Assembly: GCA_001579985.1 (NCBI GenBank)
Contig: LRSR01008447.1
Coordinates: 1 to 36,824 of the forward strand
Source: Hypsibius dujardini
Taxonomy: Eukaryota > Tardigrada > Eutardigrada > Parachela > Hypsibiidae
Length of the DNA: 36,824 nt
Reading direction: 5' to 3'
How positions within the stretch are numbered: the first letter of the stretch is position 1; every line of letters starts with the position of its first letter. A program made the translations under genes and the position numbers. The notes beneath the pieces were generated by a model, which was given only the letters and a program-made list of their open reading frames with translations, ran no database searches and was not told the origin of the DNA. Below, one piece after another: positions 1 through 10,236 of the stretch.

Positions 1-124
1 ATATATATTTATATTTGTATACATACATGCAGTCCCGAGAACCTTGGAAGGGAATTATTTCAAACCGTGAAAATAATGCAGTTTCATTAATTAAAGGAAG
101 CACAAAAATTGACAGGAAACGTGC

Positions 125-2112
125 CTCATTTCTAGGACTGCTGAAGAATGACGAGGGACCGTAAACGGACTGCTGCGTGTGCTGGATCACCACGAACACC
201 TATTACGGAGTATTGAGTTGGCGAATCAGTCGTTATTAAAATTTGAGAATGCATTGTCACCTACATAACTGCCCGGATGAAAGATGTGCATAGCTCGCAT
301 CAGTCAGTACGTGCTTCAGGGCGAATGTGTAACACGACCGCGTGACCTTCTGCAGAGATTGTCTTACCAATAATCGTATAGTTCCAAGGGTTGGCGTCAA
401 GAACAGTGGAAAATATTTAGCAAAAATTTGTTTAAAAATTGGATTAAACCAGGGATTTGTATAGGATCCGTATAAGTCGAAACGAGGGTCCTTCGTGATA
501 GGGCCAGGCGGTGGGTAAAGATTTTTTTCCAAAATTTCGGCCTATAGTAATTAATCATTTTAACATTTTGTGGGGGTTGAGGGAGTTTGATTTCCATGAT
601 CCAAGAATTTTAAACAAATTTAAATATTTCAGGTTTCGCTCAAATTTAAAGTTTTTTGGAGTCAAATATATATTTAAGGTAAGGAATTTTAAAACATTTT
701 CAAAAATTATTGAGGATTCAAAAATAATGAAGGATTTCGATTTTCTTTTTAAATTACAGGTTTTCGTTCAAAGTTTAGGTCCCTATTGAGGAATGCGAAA
801 TTTGAATTCTTCAACAACGGTACTAATTTGATAGAATAACTGATGTTTTTGAGAGAAAAAAATGACGTCTGGCGGGGGAGGGGGTTAGAAACCAGACGCC
901 CATCCCCAAGTTTTAAAATAATCAAGAACACGAGGCCGAATTTCGGGTTTAGTTAAAAAAATGCATTTTGCTCCTTTTTCCACCCCCTAGTCCTACCATA
1001 ATGGGTCCTGGTTCTGAATTGTAAGGATCCCAAACGAGGTTCTGCTGTAAAACATATGAAGGGGAGGAACGGGTTTCTCGCCTCGACTCCGATCGCTGGC
1101 AAATTGTAGAGCGACTTTTGAGACTGCTCAACTTGTGCGGTGTATTGCGCTCTGTCAATGCAAAGTTCGAAATATTTTGTCACCAGTCCCAGTATAGACT
1201 TGATGGAGTAGTTTATGAGGGCGTAGATGGTTGAGCCGTTGGTGTACTCCATGAGGATTGTCGCTTGGAACCATTTGAAATGAAGGAGCAGTTCGAGTAA
1301 GGAAGAACCATAGACGACGATCGATCCCGCCATGCCGATCGACGTGGATGTGCTGATGTGGTTGTACAAGACGGGTGGTACCCAACTGCTTTAAAACAAT
1401 AATTGCTATAATTTTATTTTCTGCTGGAGAATAGGTCGATGTTAATGGAAAAATCAAAGTGAAGAAGAATTTCAATAGAAACACAATCTCTAGTGCTCAT
1501 GATAAAATTAAGGACGATACGAGCAGTCAATTTTTTACACAAATCATACTTCATTTCGCACACAATTTGTGAAGTCTTTCACAGGGCGTATGACTATTCT
1601 TTATTATGTGAAGCGATGTGTGACCTTTCAAAATTTATACGCCTTATTCATTCTTATTCGAAACGCAAGCAGACTAAGTTTTAGAAATAAATGACAGAAT
1701 AAAAGTCTTCAAAGGCACGTATCTTTTGATCAAAAATGTTGATCGCCAGGCTTTTGCCATATCCTTTGCAGGATACGGTATGGTCAGCAAGCCACCACAC
1801 CCTGTGGACATGTAAATTTGATTTAAATTTAAATTTAAAAAAATTCGAATTTGCTTTCGCCCAGCTGAAACAAGTAAAGCAGTACTCCGATGCAGTGCTT
1901 TGATGTTGTTATACTTTGTCAGCAGTAGCGGAGCATTCGCGTCCGAGTAAACACACACGCTGTTGCTGTATTATAAAGCAGGCTCACTGAAAGGTTCAGC
2001 TGATTTGTGTAGCGAGTATTCACGGTGCTCCTTGCAATGTCCAGTGTCGCGCCAGTGTAGGGAAGTGCCACGCCGATCGATATATTCAGCAGATCGTGCT
2101 GATCAGTTCGAT
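125..2112 (-). pseudogene. Gene D: decayed receptor guanylate cyclase pseudogene (5' part; continues off the left edge)
   Basis: Degraded copies of ectodomain exons of the receptor guanylate cyclase family lie in the same order as in genes B and C: exon 1 (about 1865-2112), exon 2 (1764-1801), exon 4 (1082-1385), exon 5 (368-405), exon 6 (265-306) and exon 7 (125-199). Recognisable motifs are ALPYTGATLD in exon 1, GCGG in exon 2, SIGMAGS and FKWFQATILMEYTNGS in exon 4, and QQSVYGPSS in exon 7. Lesions: two frameshifts in exon 1 (near 2090 and 1946-1960); exon 1 donor CT instead of GT; exon 2 donor GA; exon 4 is 304 nt instead of 308, with a frameshift near its 3' end and a GC donor; exon 5 acceptor AC and 6 nt shorter; exon 6 begins with an in-frame TGA and lacks an acceptor AG; exon 7 donor GC. 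The 25-nt exon 3 was not found. Exon 8 onward, if present, lies to the left of the window. A working product is very unlikely. Confidence 0.86.
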
Positions 2113-2424
2113 ATGACAAGGGTGGTCATTTCCCGATGCCTCATGAATGGGCGATGCAGAAAGTGGGATTAATGATGGGGTGGAAACGATGAGAACAAGC
2201 CACACAGCAAAAACCGAAGAAAACAAAGAAATCATATGTACTGACGATTATGCGACTAATAAGGTTTAATCTGTTGTATTGATGTATCTGTTTTTTTCCA
2301 CTACAACTTTCTTTTTGTAAAATATGCTGGTTAAAAAATTATTATAAAGACAGACATTTCGGTATGCGCGTTGACATTCAAGAAAAATTTCAATTCGATG
2401 GAATTTGATGTGTGGAAGTCGACT

Positions 2425-2780
2425 AAGGTACACGCGGGTATGCATAACATGATAATTGTCTTTATTATTTAGTAGTTTCGTAGTTGTACTTTCTAATTGT
2501 AGCTTTCAGTTTGTATTTATGTGTTTTTAATTAAGAATATGGATGTTATTTTTAAATAGTATGCCCAATTTCTTGAGAACTAAAAATACAAATCGACCTT
2601 GCTGAATCTTGACCCACAGTGGTGTTATACACAAATCGAAGCTACAATGAGAAAGTACAACTACCAAAGAGAAGCTCCAACTGAAAAATTTAACTGCAAA
2701 ACTAAATTAATATACACTAAAAGCAACAACTAACTACAAACTGTAACTACCATCGTTTATACATACCCAGGTACACACTC
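2425..2780. mobile_element. Palindromic MITE-like element between genes C and D
   Basis: GTACACGCGGGTATGCATAA near 2428 pairs imperfectly with TTATACATACCCAGGTACAC near 2758. Inner arms GTAGTTGTACTTTCT (about 2480) and AGAAAGTACAACTAC (about 2652) are perfect complements. No open reading frame of note. Exact ends are uncertain. Confidence 0.6.
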
Positions 2781-3359
2781 TGTATACGCACAGACGGCTA
2801 TCATACTATAACGTCTGGCTGACACATTATTCATTAAGAATGAGAAAATACGCACATCAAAGTAGTTTTTTACTCACAGCAGGTACATATTTGTAAAAAC
2901 ATCTCGGTATTACTTTCACATTGACATGGGCATTATCTTTTCAAAAATAAATCAGTAAAAAAAACCCTGTTGCAACAATGTGCGTTGACAATGATAATAG
3001 AAAGCCGTAGGAAGTGATAGTTATATAAGTTCAACCAACCCGCCCCCCCCCCCCATGATGGGGGAGGTATTTATGTCAGCATTGTGGATGATGGAATTAA
3101 AAATACCTCAATGATCAAAGAGAATTGTAAATGTGACTGACATATGACGATATATGCGGTCAGCGCCCTTGGGGTGCAACTGGCTGTTGCGCTCCTCACA
3201 CGGTATGAAAAGGTCAATTATTTTGGCGGAAAATTGTGAAATCGTCAAGGCGGCAATCCTTTCTATCCCCTGCAACATCACACGCGTAAAGAGCTAAACG
3301 ACTACTATATCCATACACCGATTATGACACAGACAAAAACTTCCACAACAAACTTAGAT

Positions 3360-3475
3360 TAAGACAGACACAGACACAGACACAGACACAGACGCAGACA
3401 GAAACAAACTCTGATACAGTTACCGGCTGAGATACATATACAGACACAGATACATACACAGACACAGACACAAAC
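3360..3475. repeat. Simple repeat, (ACAGAC)n with interruptions
   Basis: Six-base CAGACA units run from about 3364 to 3405, then resume with substitutions to 3475. The block begins about 28 bases downstream (in transcript direction) of the exon 12 donor of gene C, near where the remaining exons of that gene have been lost. Confidence 0.85.
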
Positions 3476-3502
3476 ACTGCGTCGCCAGTCGTCGTAGTTT
3501 AC

Positions 3503-3750
3503 CACGTTGCCGAGCGTGACGATACGATGTATATGAAGTCGGTATTTGAGTGAGATCTTTTCACACGCGCGATTCATCAATCGCGGCCTCGGAACGTCCT
3601 CCGGCCTCCTTTCGAAATGAGCGTAGGGTCTTTCCTGAACCCATACTCTCGGAATTAATAATTGTCGGATTTACGAGATTATTTTTCATGTCTTCGGCTA
3701 GCAGAAAATAAAGTCCGTTTTCGAGAGATTGTTGACGAGATTTCAAACGT
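3503..3750 (-). pseudogene. Gene C exon 12: frameshifted start of the kinase-homology domain
   Basis: This exon aligns with exon 12 of gene B (16531-16777) at both ends. The 5' part reads RLKSRQQSLENG, matching RLKSHHQTLEKR in B. The 3' part, in another frame, reads HRIVTLGNV before a GT donor at 3497-3502, matching QRIVTIFDM in B. A stretch in the middle encodes TFRGRD in a third frame and is followed at once by TGA. The 248-nt length, against 247 nt in B and 238 in A (which differ from each other by whole codons), proves a net frameshift. The preserved donor shows that the exon was once spliced to a downstream exon 13, which is no longer present before gene D begins. Confidence 0.82.
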
Positions 3751-6700
3751 CTGAAAATGGGACACGATATCGTTTATCATATATTTTAGGTATGATTGCG
3801 CATGTGGTGGTATATGGTGACATCATACATCATAATTATCAGGGACAAGATGACGACGACCGCAACAAACCCAACGACTGTGGCTACACCAGCCTCGGTG
3901 GTCGACGTAATTCCTGAAAATCGTGAACTCTGTCAAGTCAATATCTTTTACTGGCTATACTGCACTCGATCAGATATCTTATATCATTATTTTCATTAAA
4001 ACAAAAACAAACCCGACTTAACGCGTCATAGAATGAAACAGCTCACCTACAGATGTGTTTACGAAGGCAAAATTACGAATATTTTTATATCGTTTTTGTT
4101 ACTACTGTACTGTCTTAATCGACGTCTACGAAAAACATTTTATGGTACATTACGCTAAATGTGTTTTATTTCGAAAGTCCTAAATACTATTGCGTTTTGC
4201 GCCCTAAAATGCTTCACCTTTGTACATACAAATTCCGTCCAGGCCTGAAAAGCCACAAACAGGAACATCCCGTGGCACACGCTGACCGACCCACTCAATG
4301 GTCATGTTTCGGTCCAAGACATATGTCTGCTGGAGATAGTTAAAATACGCTGTCCGCTGCAATTCAGTGACATACAAAACTTTAGTTAACGAATCAATTT
4401 GTCCTAAAGACTTGTTATCGCTTCAGTTTGGTTGGTCATTTAACCTGGTGTGAACCGGACGCGTTGTTAAAGGTGAGGAGTATAAAATCAACGTGGCGAT
4501 AGCCGTTGGCGTCGATGAAGACTGGCCCACTGGGCAAGTCAAACGTTCGATTGACGGCCAACGCCTTCAACCGTTTCCCGCTGCAGAGTTCCTTATCTGT
4601 GAGGTTGTATCCTTCGATGTCATTTTGATTGAGCGACTGATTGACAAGGTTGGCAAACAGTAAAACACTATTGTAAGTCTCTCGAATATGGTAGAGGTCC
4701 AACGGCTACAAGAAAAATAATTTTTTTATAGTTTTACCGGAAATTACACACGTGGCAAAACCTCAGGCCGACAGAATTGAAGGCACATTTTTACCGGCGC
4801 CCAGCATAATGGTGTGGTCGGAGTTTGAGCCAATTTCGGCTAATGCGTGCAGCTGTTTCTCACATATCTTGATTCATTGATTTAACACTTATTGCTAAAA
4901 TAATTCCAAATCAGTCTATCAAATGACTGAGCAAAGACTGCGTGGTCAGCTATCGTAATTAACAGCTGCACGCATTGGCCGAAATTGGCTCAAACTCCGA
5001 CCAACCTATTTTTTTGGGCGCCAGTAAAAGTTGGTTTTAATTCGCTTGGCCTGATGCTTTTACCACGTGTGTATAACAATAATAAATTATTAAAATAATT
5101 TTGTCCGAAATTATTTTAATAACAAACTCTTAATTAAATTATTCTTATAAAACAATCTTGCCCGAAAATAAAGGAAAAAATAAACCATATGTTCCAGTTA
5201 AGGCTACATTGTACAAGATACCTGGAATCCGTTCTCCAATTTTGTGCCATACAGGGTAGTCGATCGATTCGTGAGCAACGCGTTCAAGTCTCCAGCGGCG
5301 TGACCTTTCTGTGCGAATGATGTTAGGTACAATACCGAACGAAACAAATCTCTGTCCTGTACGAACGAGACGGATTTAACGATTAAACATAAATGTGTTC
5401 TACTCATTGTCTAAAAAAGAATACAATGAATATATATATACATGCATTTCACCACGTAGCACCTCGTCACGCGGGAAAGAAAACAAGGCAGAAGAACCAT
5501 ACACAGCCTGCTGTGTTGGTTGTATCACAACGAACACCTGTAGTAAAATTACAATTTTTTGAAATCACATTGGCATATTTTAGGCATATTCTGCGGTTGG
5601 TTTGGCCTTTATATATCCTTACGTAACTTCCCGGGATGAAAATCGCCATATTGTTTAGCAATCTCTATGGACAATGCGAAGTTGAACGGTGTTATTGTAT
5701 TAAATTACTGGAAAAAATTAATACAAACAAACAAACACAAGCCATACAGTATGCCAGTTTTATGATTTCGTTGATTACCAGTAAACGGATGGCGGAAAGA
5801 GTGGGTCCTAGCATCAGGAACACTAAAAAGACACGCAGCAATTCTTGGAGGTCCATGAAAACGTGCTTACCAAATAAACGTCTGGTCGACATTTAGTCAA
5901 TTCCTTTCACATTAGGAGAGACGTAACGAGCTTTTATGGCGGCAACCACCCCCCCCCCTTATATAGGGGTGACCAAAACCAAAATGTCAAGCATTTAAAA
6001 ATTTTAACGAAATTTTCTGGCGATAACCATCCCCCCGCCCCGCCCTGCATTTTTGTCTCATGAATCAAAATATTAGCACGGAATAAAAGCTTAGGGATAA
6101 AACGTTAAATTCAAGAAAAATATAGGGGTGACCAAAACCAGAATCTTAAGGATCCTCAAGAAAAAACGTTGAATTTGATCGAAAAAGGGGAAGTGTGGGG
6201 GGGGGGGAGAATCCATAATTTTAAACAACCTTAAGGAAAAAACTTTTACTTTAATCAAAACGTGTAGGGGTGACCAAAACCGAAATCTTAAGAATCCTTT
6301 AAAAAACGTTGAATTAAAAACAAGATGTGCCCCTTTCCAGAGGGTAACGGCACGGGCATCATTTGATAAACTTGGGCCCATTTGATAAACTTGGGCCGCC
6401 GCCTGGGGGGAGGGCGAGATTTTTAATTTTTATTCATAACCCCCCCCCCCTCCGAAAAGTCGTTACGCCTCTTCCCCTCCCACAATGGTATTTTCAGTTA
6501 AAGCCCTCCCCATTATCGTTCGTTACGCTTAGGTATTTAGGGTGTACCTCGGCTTCGGTTGTTCGCCTGGCGAAGGGCATCCCTCATCGACTGCTCGTCC
6601 TTCGTGCTGAATCGGACGTTTTCGATGCTCAGGACGTCGTATTTGCGTTGGCGGATCAACAACGACCGAATGGAGATGGCAATGAAGCTGTGGAGATCCA

Positions 6701-9700
6701 AACCGTTGGTGTAGTCCAGTAATACGGTGGCGTGGAGCCATTTAAAGAAGAGCAGCAGTTCCAGAAGAGCGGAGCCGGAATCCTCGGTGGATCCCGCCAT
6801 ACCAAACGAGGTCGGTGTGTCGATGTGATTGTATATGGTTGGCGGTACCCAAGCGCTGAAACAAATCATATTTTTATATTCAGCCATGACGCTGGTAACT
6901 TTTAATCGAAGTCGCGGCGAAATTCAAAATCGTTGTGCTTGAGAAACCTCCTTGAGCAAGTATACCCTCTGACTCTGCGTTTGACTTCTGAAAACAATCC
7001 CGAGTCAGAGGGTATACTTGCTCAAGGAGATGGTTTCTCAAGCACAACGGTTTTGAATTTCGCCGCGACTTCGATTAAAAGTTATTAAAAGTTAAAAGTC
7101 CACATTATTTTTTACGTTAGTCCTTTATTTGCTATGGTTCATAAAACTTGTGTCATTGTCTTTCGTCATGCCTGAAAAAAACTTAATTTTGATGTCTGGA
7201 CATTGTAAAAACTTTTTTTACATAGAAAATCAGAACAAATGAAATCTTGCAGTAATTTTCGGACTTTGATACTCTAATAAAAAACTGCTCTTAGCAATGC
7301 TAATGAATAAATTTTATGAATGATCACTAATATAGGACTAACTTATAACAAAATAAAGTGGACACGCTCTACCACGTTCTATCACTGACAATCATTCCAA
7401 GAAAGTTTGACTGCAACTGTGATACGAGGGGAAAACTGAAAGTAATGTCACCCCCTTTTTAAAAATTACTGGTAATTATTAATTGCAAATTTATTTCATC
7501 TTCCTTTGAAGTAGTCCCCTCCAAACTGAATGCACTTTTCACATCGTGAAAGCCAAGCTCAAAAGACGGGTGAAAATCTATTCTTGGAGAGCTCCTGGAG
7601 GCGGCAGTGCACGGCTGCATCAAGTTCCTTTTCCGTGTCGAACAGCTTCCCACGCAAACATTCTTTCAGTTTAGGAAAAAAATAAAAATTACATGGTGAG
7701 AGGTCGGGCGAGTACGGGGGGTGCGGCAAAAGTTTGAGCCCTTCTTGCTGCAGAAAATTGGTGGTCAAGCTGCAGGTGTGGCTGTTGGCGTTATCGTGGT
7801 GCAGTTTCAGGCCTCGAAGTCCAGTCTTTCCTCGTTTTTTCCTCAGTTTCCGCACGAGATTCTTCAAGCAGGTTTTCACGTAATAGGCAGCATTGATGGT
7901 CTTCCTGCCTGGTGTGGGAACGAGCTTCGAAATGGAGACCACTCCAGAAGAATTAAAGAAAACAATGAACATAGTCTTGCGCACGCTTCGAGAACGTCGC
8001 ACTTTCAGTGGCCTTGGATCTGTTTTCTTGACCCATTCCATCGATTGACGTTTTGTAAGCGGATCATAGTAATACCCCCACATCTCATCACCTGTTACGA
8101 TCTCTTTCAACCGTCGTCCGTCCTCTCCGCCGAAGTCGTTGATTAAATTTTGGCAGAAGACTAACCGGGCTTGCTTTTGGTCCGCCGTGAGCGTGTGAGG
8201 GACCCATCGAGAGCAGATTTTTTTTATGCCCAACTCCCACTTCAAAATGGCTGTACACTGTGACGAACCGATGTCAACGGCATGGCGTATCTAGGCGTAT
8301 GAAGCATGGGGATGAGCTATGACGAAATCACGGACGGCAATAATTTTTTCAGGAGTTACAGCTGTCGGGCGTCTTCCAGTGCGAGGTAAATCTTCCAGCA
8401 CACTTCTCCCAGCACGCGGATCAGAAAACCACCGCTGAATGGTGCGTTTGGATGGAATAGATTCTCCTGCGAAAGTTTTCTGCAGGCGGACAAGGCATTG
8501 GCTAGGTGTGAGGCTATTTTTTAGTTATGGAAGACAGATGCTCGAAGAGCAGAAGTGCATTTAACCATGGTGAGGCTCGTGAATAAAGTTAGCTGCTGAA
8601 AGTAGCCTGTGCCCGCTCGTCTGTCTCGCCTCTCTCCTGCCACTCGCTGCCCTACTTATTTTTTATCTAGGTCGTCTGTCTCTCCTCTGTCTTTCTGTAT
8701 GAGCAGAATTTCAATACCTGCTCTAAGCTCATTTTAAAAAGGGGGGTGACATTATTTTCAGTTTGCCTCTCGTACTAATCATATGTATGTGAAGTGGGAT
8801 GCCACGACAGAAAAATGATTAAGCAAGCAGAATACATATGCGAGTGGAGTGTAGTGAAGTTCGGGTGGTCGTTGCAAACTGAATACTCACTTGGTAAAGA
8901 GTAGGACATCCCATTCTGAAGAGAATCAAAACATCACGCTTTAAATGGTCCCACGAAGTAAATTTCTTGACTTTTTCTTGACATCATTTAATGTTATAAG
9001 TAGGTTAACTAAGACCTATAAGAAAATTACAACAACAAAAAACCAAAAAACGAAAACGCGAAAACTACAGAAAACCAGTTTGACAAAAGAAAAACTTCAA
9101 AATGAAAAAAACTACGCAAATCGAAAAAACTAAATGAGAAAGCACGAAAAAATTTAAATTCCAGAAATATTAGAAAACTATGTTTTGACACGCCTACGTT
9201 GTAGTTTTCTCGTTTTTTTTTTACTTGGTTTTTACGTGGTTTTTATGTAGGCCTTCACTAATGCCACTAGAATTCACATTATATCGTCCTCTCACCTTTG
9301 GCAAAATATGGGCCCGCAACATAGCCTCCACAACCTACAAGAATGTAGCAAAATTAAAACCACGTAGATTGGATGAGTGATGAGTGTAATTTGATCACAC
9401 TTCATTGTCAGACGAATTTTTCGTCCTGTCTAGCGGAATAGTTCATTGCGATTCCGACATAGTGGAACTTAATACGCTCATCGAAATAAACTCTTCTTCA
9501 GACTCCTTCATCCAAAATTGGATTTGGAATAAACTTAGCGAAGAACACTTTTTTTATAGAATATCAAAATTCCGAAAACTGCAAGATTCCATTTTTCCTG
9601 GCTTTCAATGTAAAAATTTGCTTTTTAGAAAAAGCTTAACTGAAGATTTTTAACAAGACCTTTATCAAAATTCACTTGGAATTGATTGGCGTCAGCAGAA

Positions 9701-10236
9701 TATTTTGGATGTCAAAGCCCAAAACTATGAGACAGTTTCAATCTAGACCGGAAGCTTTAGAGTGCCGCTTCAGAAACGATCCATTACTCCGCCCCTCGCA
9801 TCCAAAAAATTATGTTAAACAAGATTTATTTTGATATGGGCGCACAGTACTATACGTAAAATTTCCTCAAAGAGTTGAGGATAGAAGAATGCCGGAGTAG
9901 ACTTTCATACTGACCGGAAACGATGAGTGCTGTACAGCGATCAAACGCTTGCGTGTTGAAGTATTCCGTTAAGAGGAAAATTTCATTAATCTCGGCAATT
10001 TCACAGATTGTGTTGCTCCGGTTGAAGAGCAAGGTCACAGAGAGGTTCAAAATAAAAGAATACTGTGAGTTGACAGTTGACTGGGCCACGTCCAAGGCTG
10101 CCCCTGTATTCGGCAATGCAAAGCCTCCCGCCACGCTCAAGGGAATGGTACTAATCAGTTCAAGTTGGAATGCTTTCACGGTCGCGATGATAGACAAAAT
10201 GATGAGAGTCAAAACGCATCCTTTACAGCCAAACAT
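3561..10236 (-). CDS. Gene C: truncated receptor guanylate cyclase, ectodomain + membrane segment, no cyclase (NPR-C-like layout or pseudogene)
   Basis: Exons, 5' to 3' on the minus strand: 9915-10236, 9296-9334, 8891-8915, 6548-6855, 5779-5822, 5623-5664, 5463-5537, 5222-5356, 4445-4705, 4218-4356, 3829-3913, then exon 12 from 3750 to a stop at 3561-3563. Total 1665 nt, 554 residues. The ATG at 10236 is preferred over the upstream one at 10296: it gives the same 322-nt exon 1 as gene B and starts a hydrophobic signal peptide (MFGCKGCVLTLIILSII). The ectodomain is an ANF-receptor (periplasmic-binding-like) fold with several N-glycosylation sequons; exon 11 encodes the single membrane helix. 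Exon 12 is homologous to the start of the kinase-homology domain but is 248 nt, not 247, and the frame ends after about 63 cytoplasmic residues. No exons 13-19 follow. By known NPR-C biology it could bind or clear ligand without making cGMP; it could equally be a young pseudogene. The exon 9 donor (GTTAAA) is weak. Confidence 0.78.
3829..3913 (-). other. Gene C transmembrane exon (exon 11)
   Basis: This 85-nt exon has the same length and phases as exon 11 of genes A and B. It encodes GVATVVGFVAVVVILSLII, a clean single membrane helix. It follows the Cys-rich membrane-proximal exon 10 (4218-4356) and is separated by a 78-bp intron from exon 12. Its intactness means a membrane-anchored product is still possible. 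Confidence 0.85.
4747..5071. mobile_element. Palindromic MITE with TA target duplication, intron 8 of gene C
   Basis: A 325-bp element that begins CACACGTGG and ends CCACGTGTG, flanked by TA on both sides (4745-4746, 5072-5073). Long inner arms pair, for example GGTCGGAGTTTGAGCCAATT near 4818 with its complement near 4988. TA duplication and palindromic build suggest a Tc1/mariner-mobilised MITE. Confidence 0.82.
5961..6335. repeat. Degenerate tandem repeat, unit about 145-155 bp, intron 4 of gene C
   Basis: The block TAGGGGTGACCAAAACC recurs at about 5964, 6123 and 6265. Each of the last two is followed at similar distance by AAAAAACGTTGAATT, with a related AAAACGTTAAATT at about 6100. The units also carry C or G runs of ten or more. 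Confidence 0.7.
6896..7084. mobile_element. Near-perfect foldback (palindromic MITE) in intron 3 of gene C
   Basis: Left arm 6896-6975 and right arm 7002-7084 are reverse complements with one mismatch and one 3-nt indel, around a 26-nt loop. The outer ends read TAACTTTTAATCGAAGTCGC and the complement. Such high arm identity means a recent insertion or gene-conversion-maintained hairpin. No coding capacity. Confidence 0.85.
7425..8772 (-). mobile_element. mariner-family DNA transposon inserted in intron 3 of gene C
   Basis: The element is about 1.35 kb, the usual mariner size. Terminal inverted repeats of about 35 bp begin CGAGGGGAAAACTGAAAG at the left and CGAGAGGCAAACTGAAAA when the right end is read inward, both continuing TAATGTCACCCCC. 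They are flanked by TA dinucleotides (7423-7424 and 8773-8774), the known mariner target duplication. It carries one transposase reading frame on the minus strand. It interrupts only intron sequence, so gene C splicing need not be affected. Confidence 0.93.
7496..8568 (-). pseudogene. Inactive mariner transposase
   Basis: From the ATG at 8568 the frame soon hits a stop and shifts near 8520-8540. The rest then reads as a mariner transposase: HTH region with KRTIQRWFSDPRAGRSVLED, then RWVPHTLT, GDEMWGYYYDP (first Asp), HHDNANSHTC (second Asp) and HPPYSPDLSPCNFYFFPKLK. The third catalytic position, normally Asp in the DD34D triad, is Asn (AAT at 7688-7690). In-frame stops are TAG at 8291-8293 and TGA at 7559-7561; the natural end would be TGA at 7496-7498. 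The longest uninterrupted stretch is 7559-8245. The protein cannot be functional. Confidence 0.92.
8891..8915 (-). other. Conserved 25-nt microexon (exon 3) of gene C
   Basis: Encodes EWDVLLFT across its junctions, part of the ANF-receptor core just before the NxWVPP motif of exon 4. The same 25-nt exon is at 21919-21943 in gene B, with identical phases (enters phase 1, leaves phase 2) and consensus splice sites on both sides. Confidence 0.88.

Noticed and set aside
3360-3475. Telomere-like or CRISPR-like repeat
   Set aside because: It is a simple (ACAGAC)n tract with substitutions, without the spacer pattern of CRISPR and unlike known telomere units.
7721-8146. 141-residue plus-strand open frame
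   Set aside because: It is the antisense shadow of the mariner transposase; the minus strand carries clear transposase motifs.
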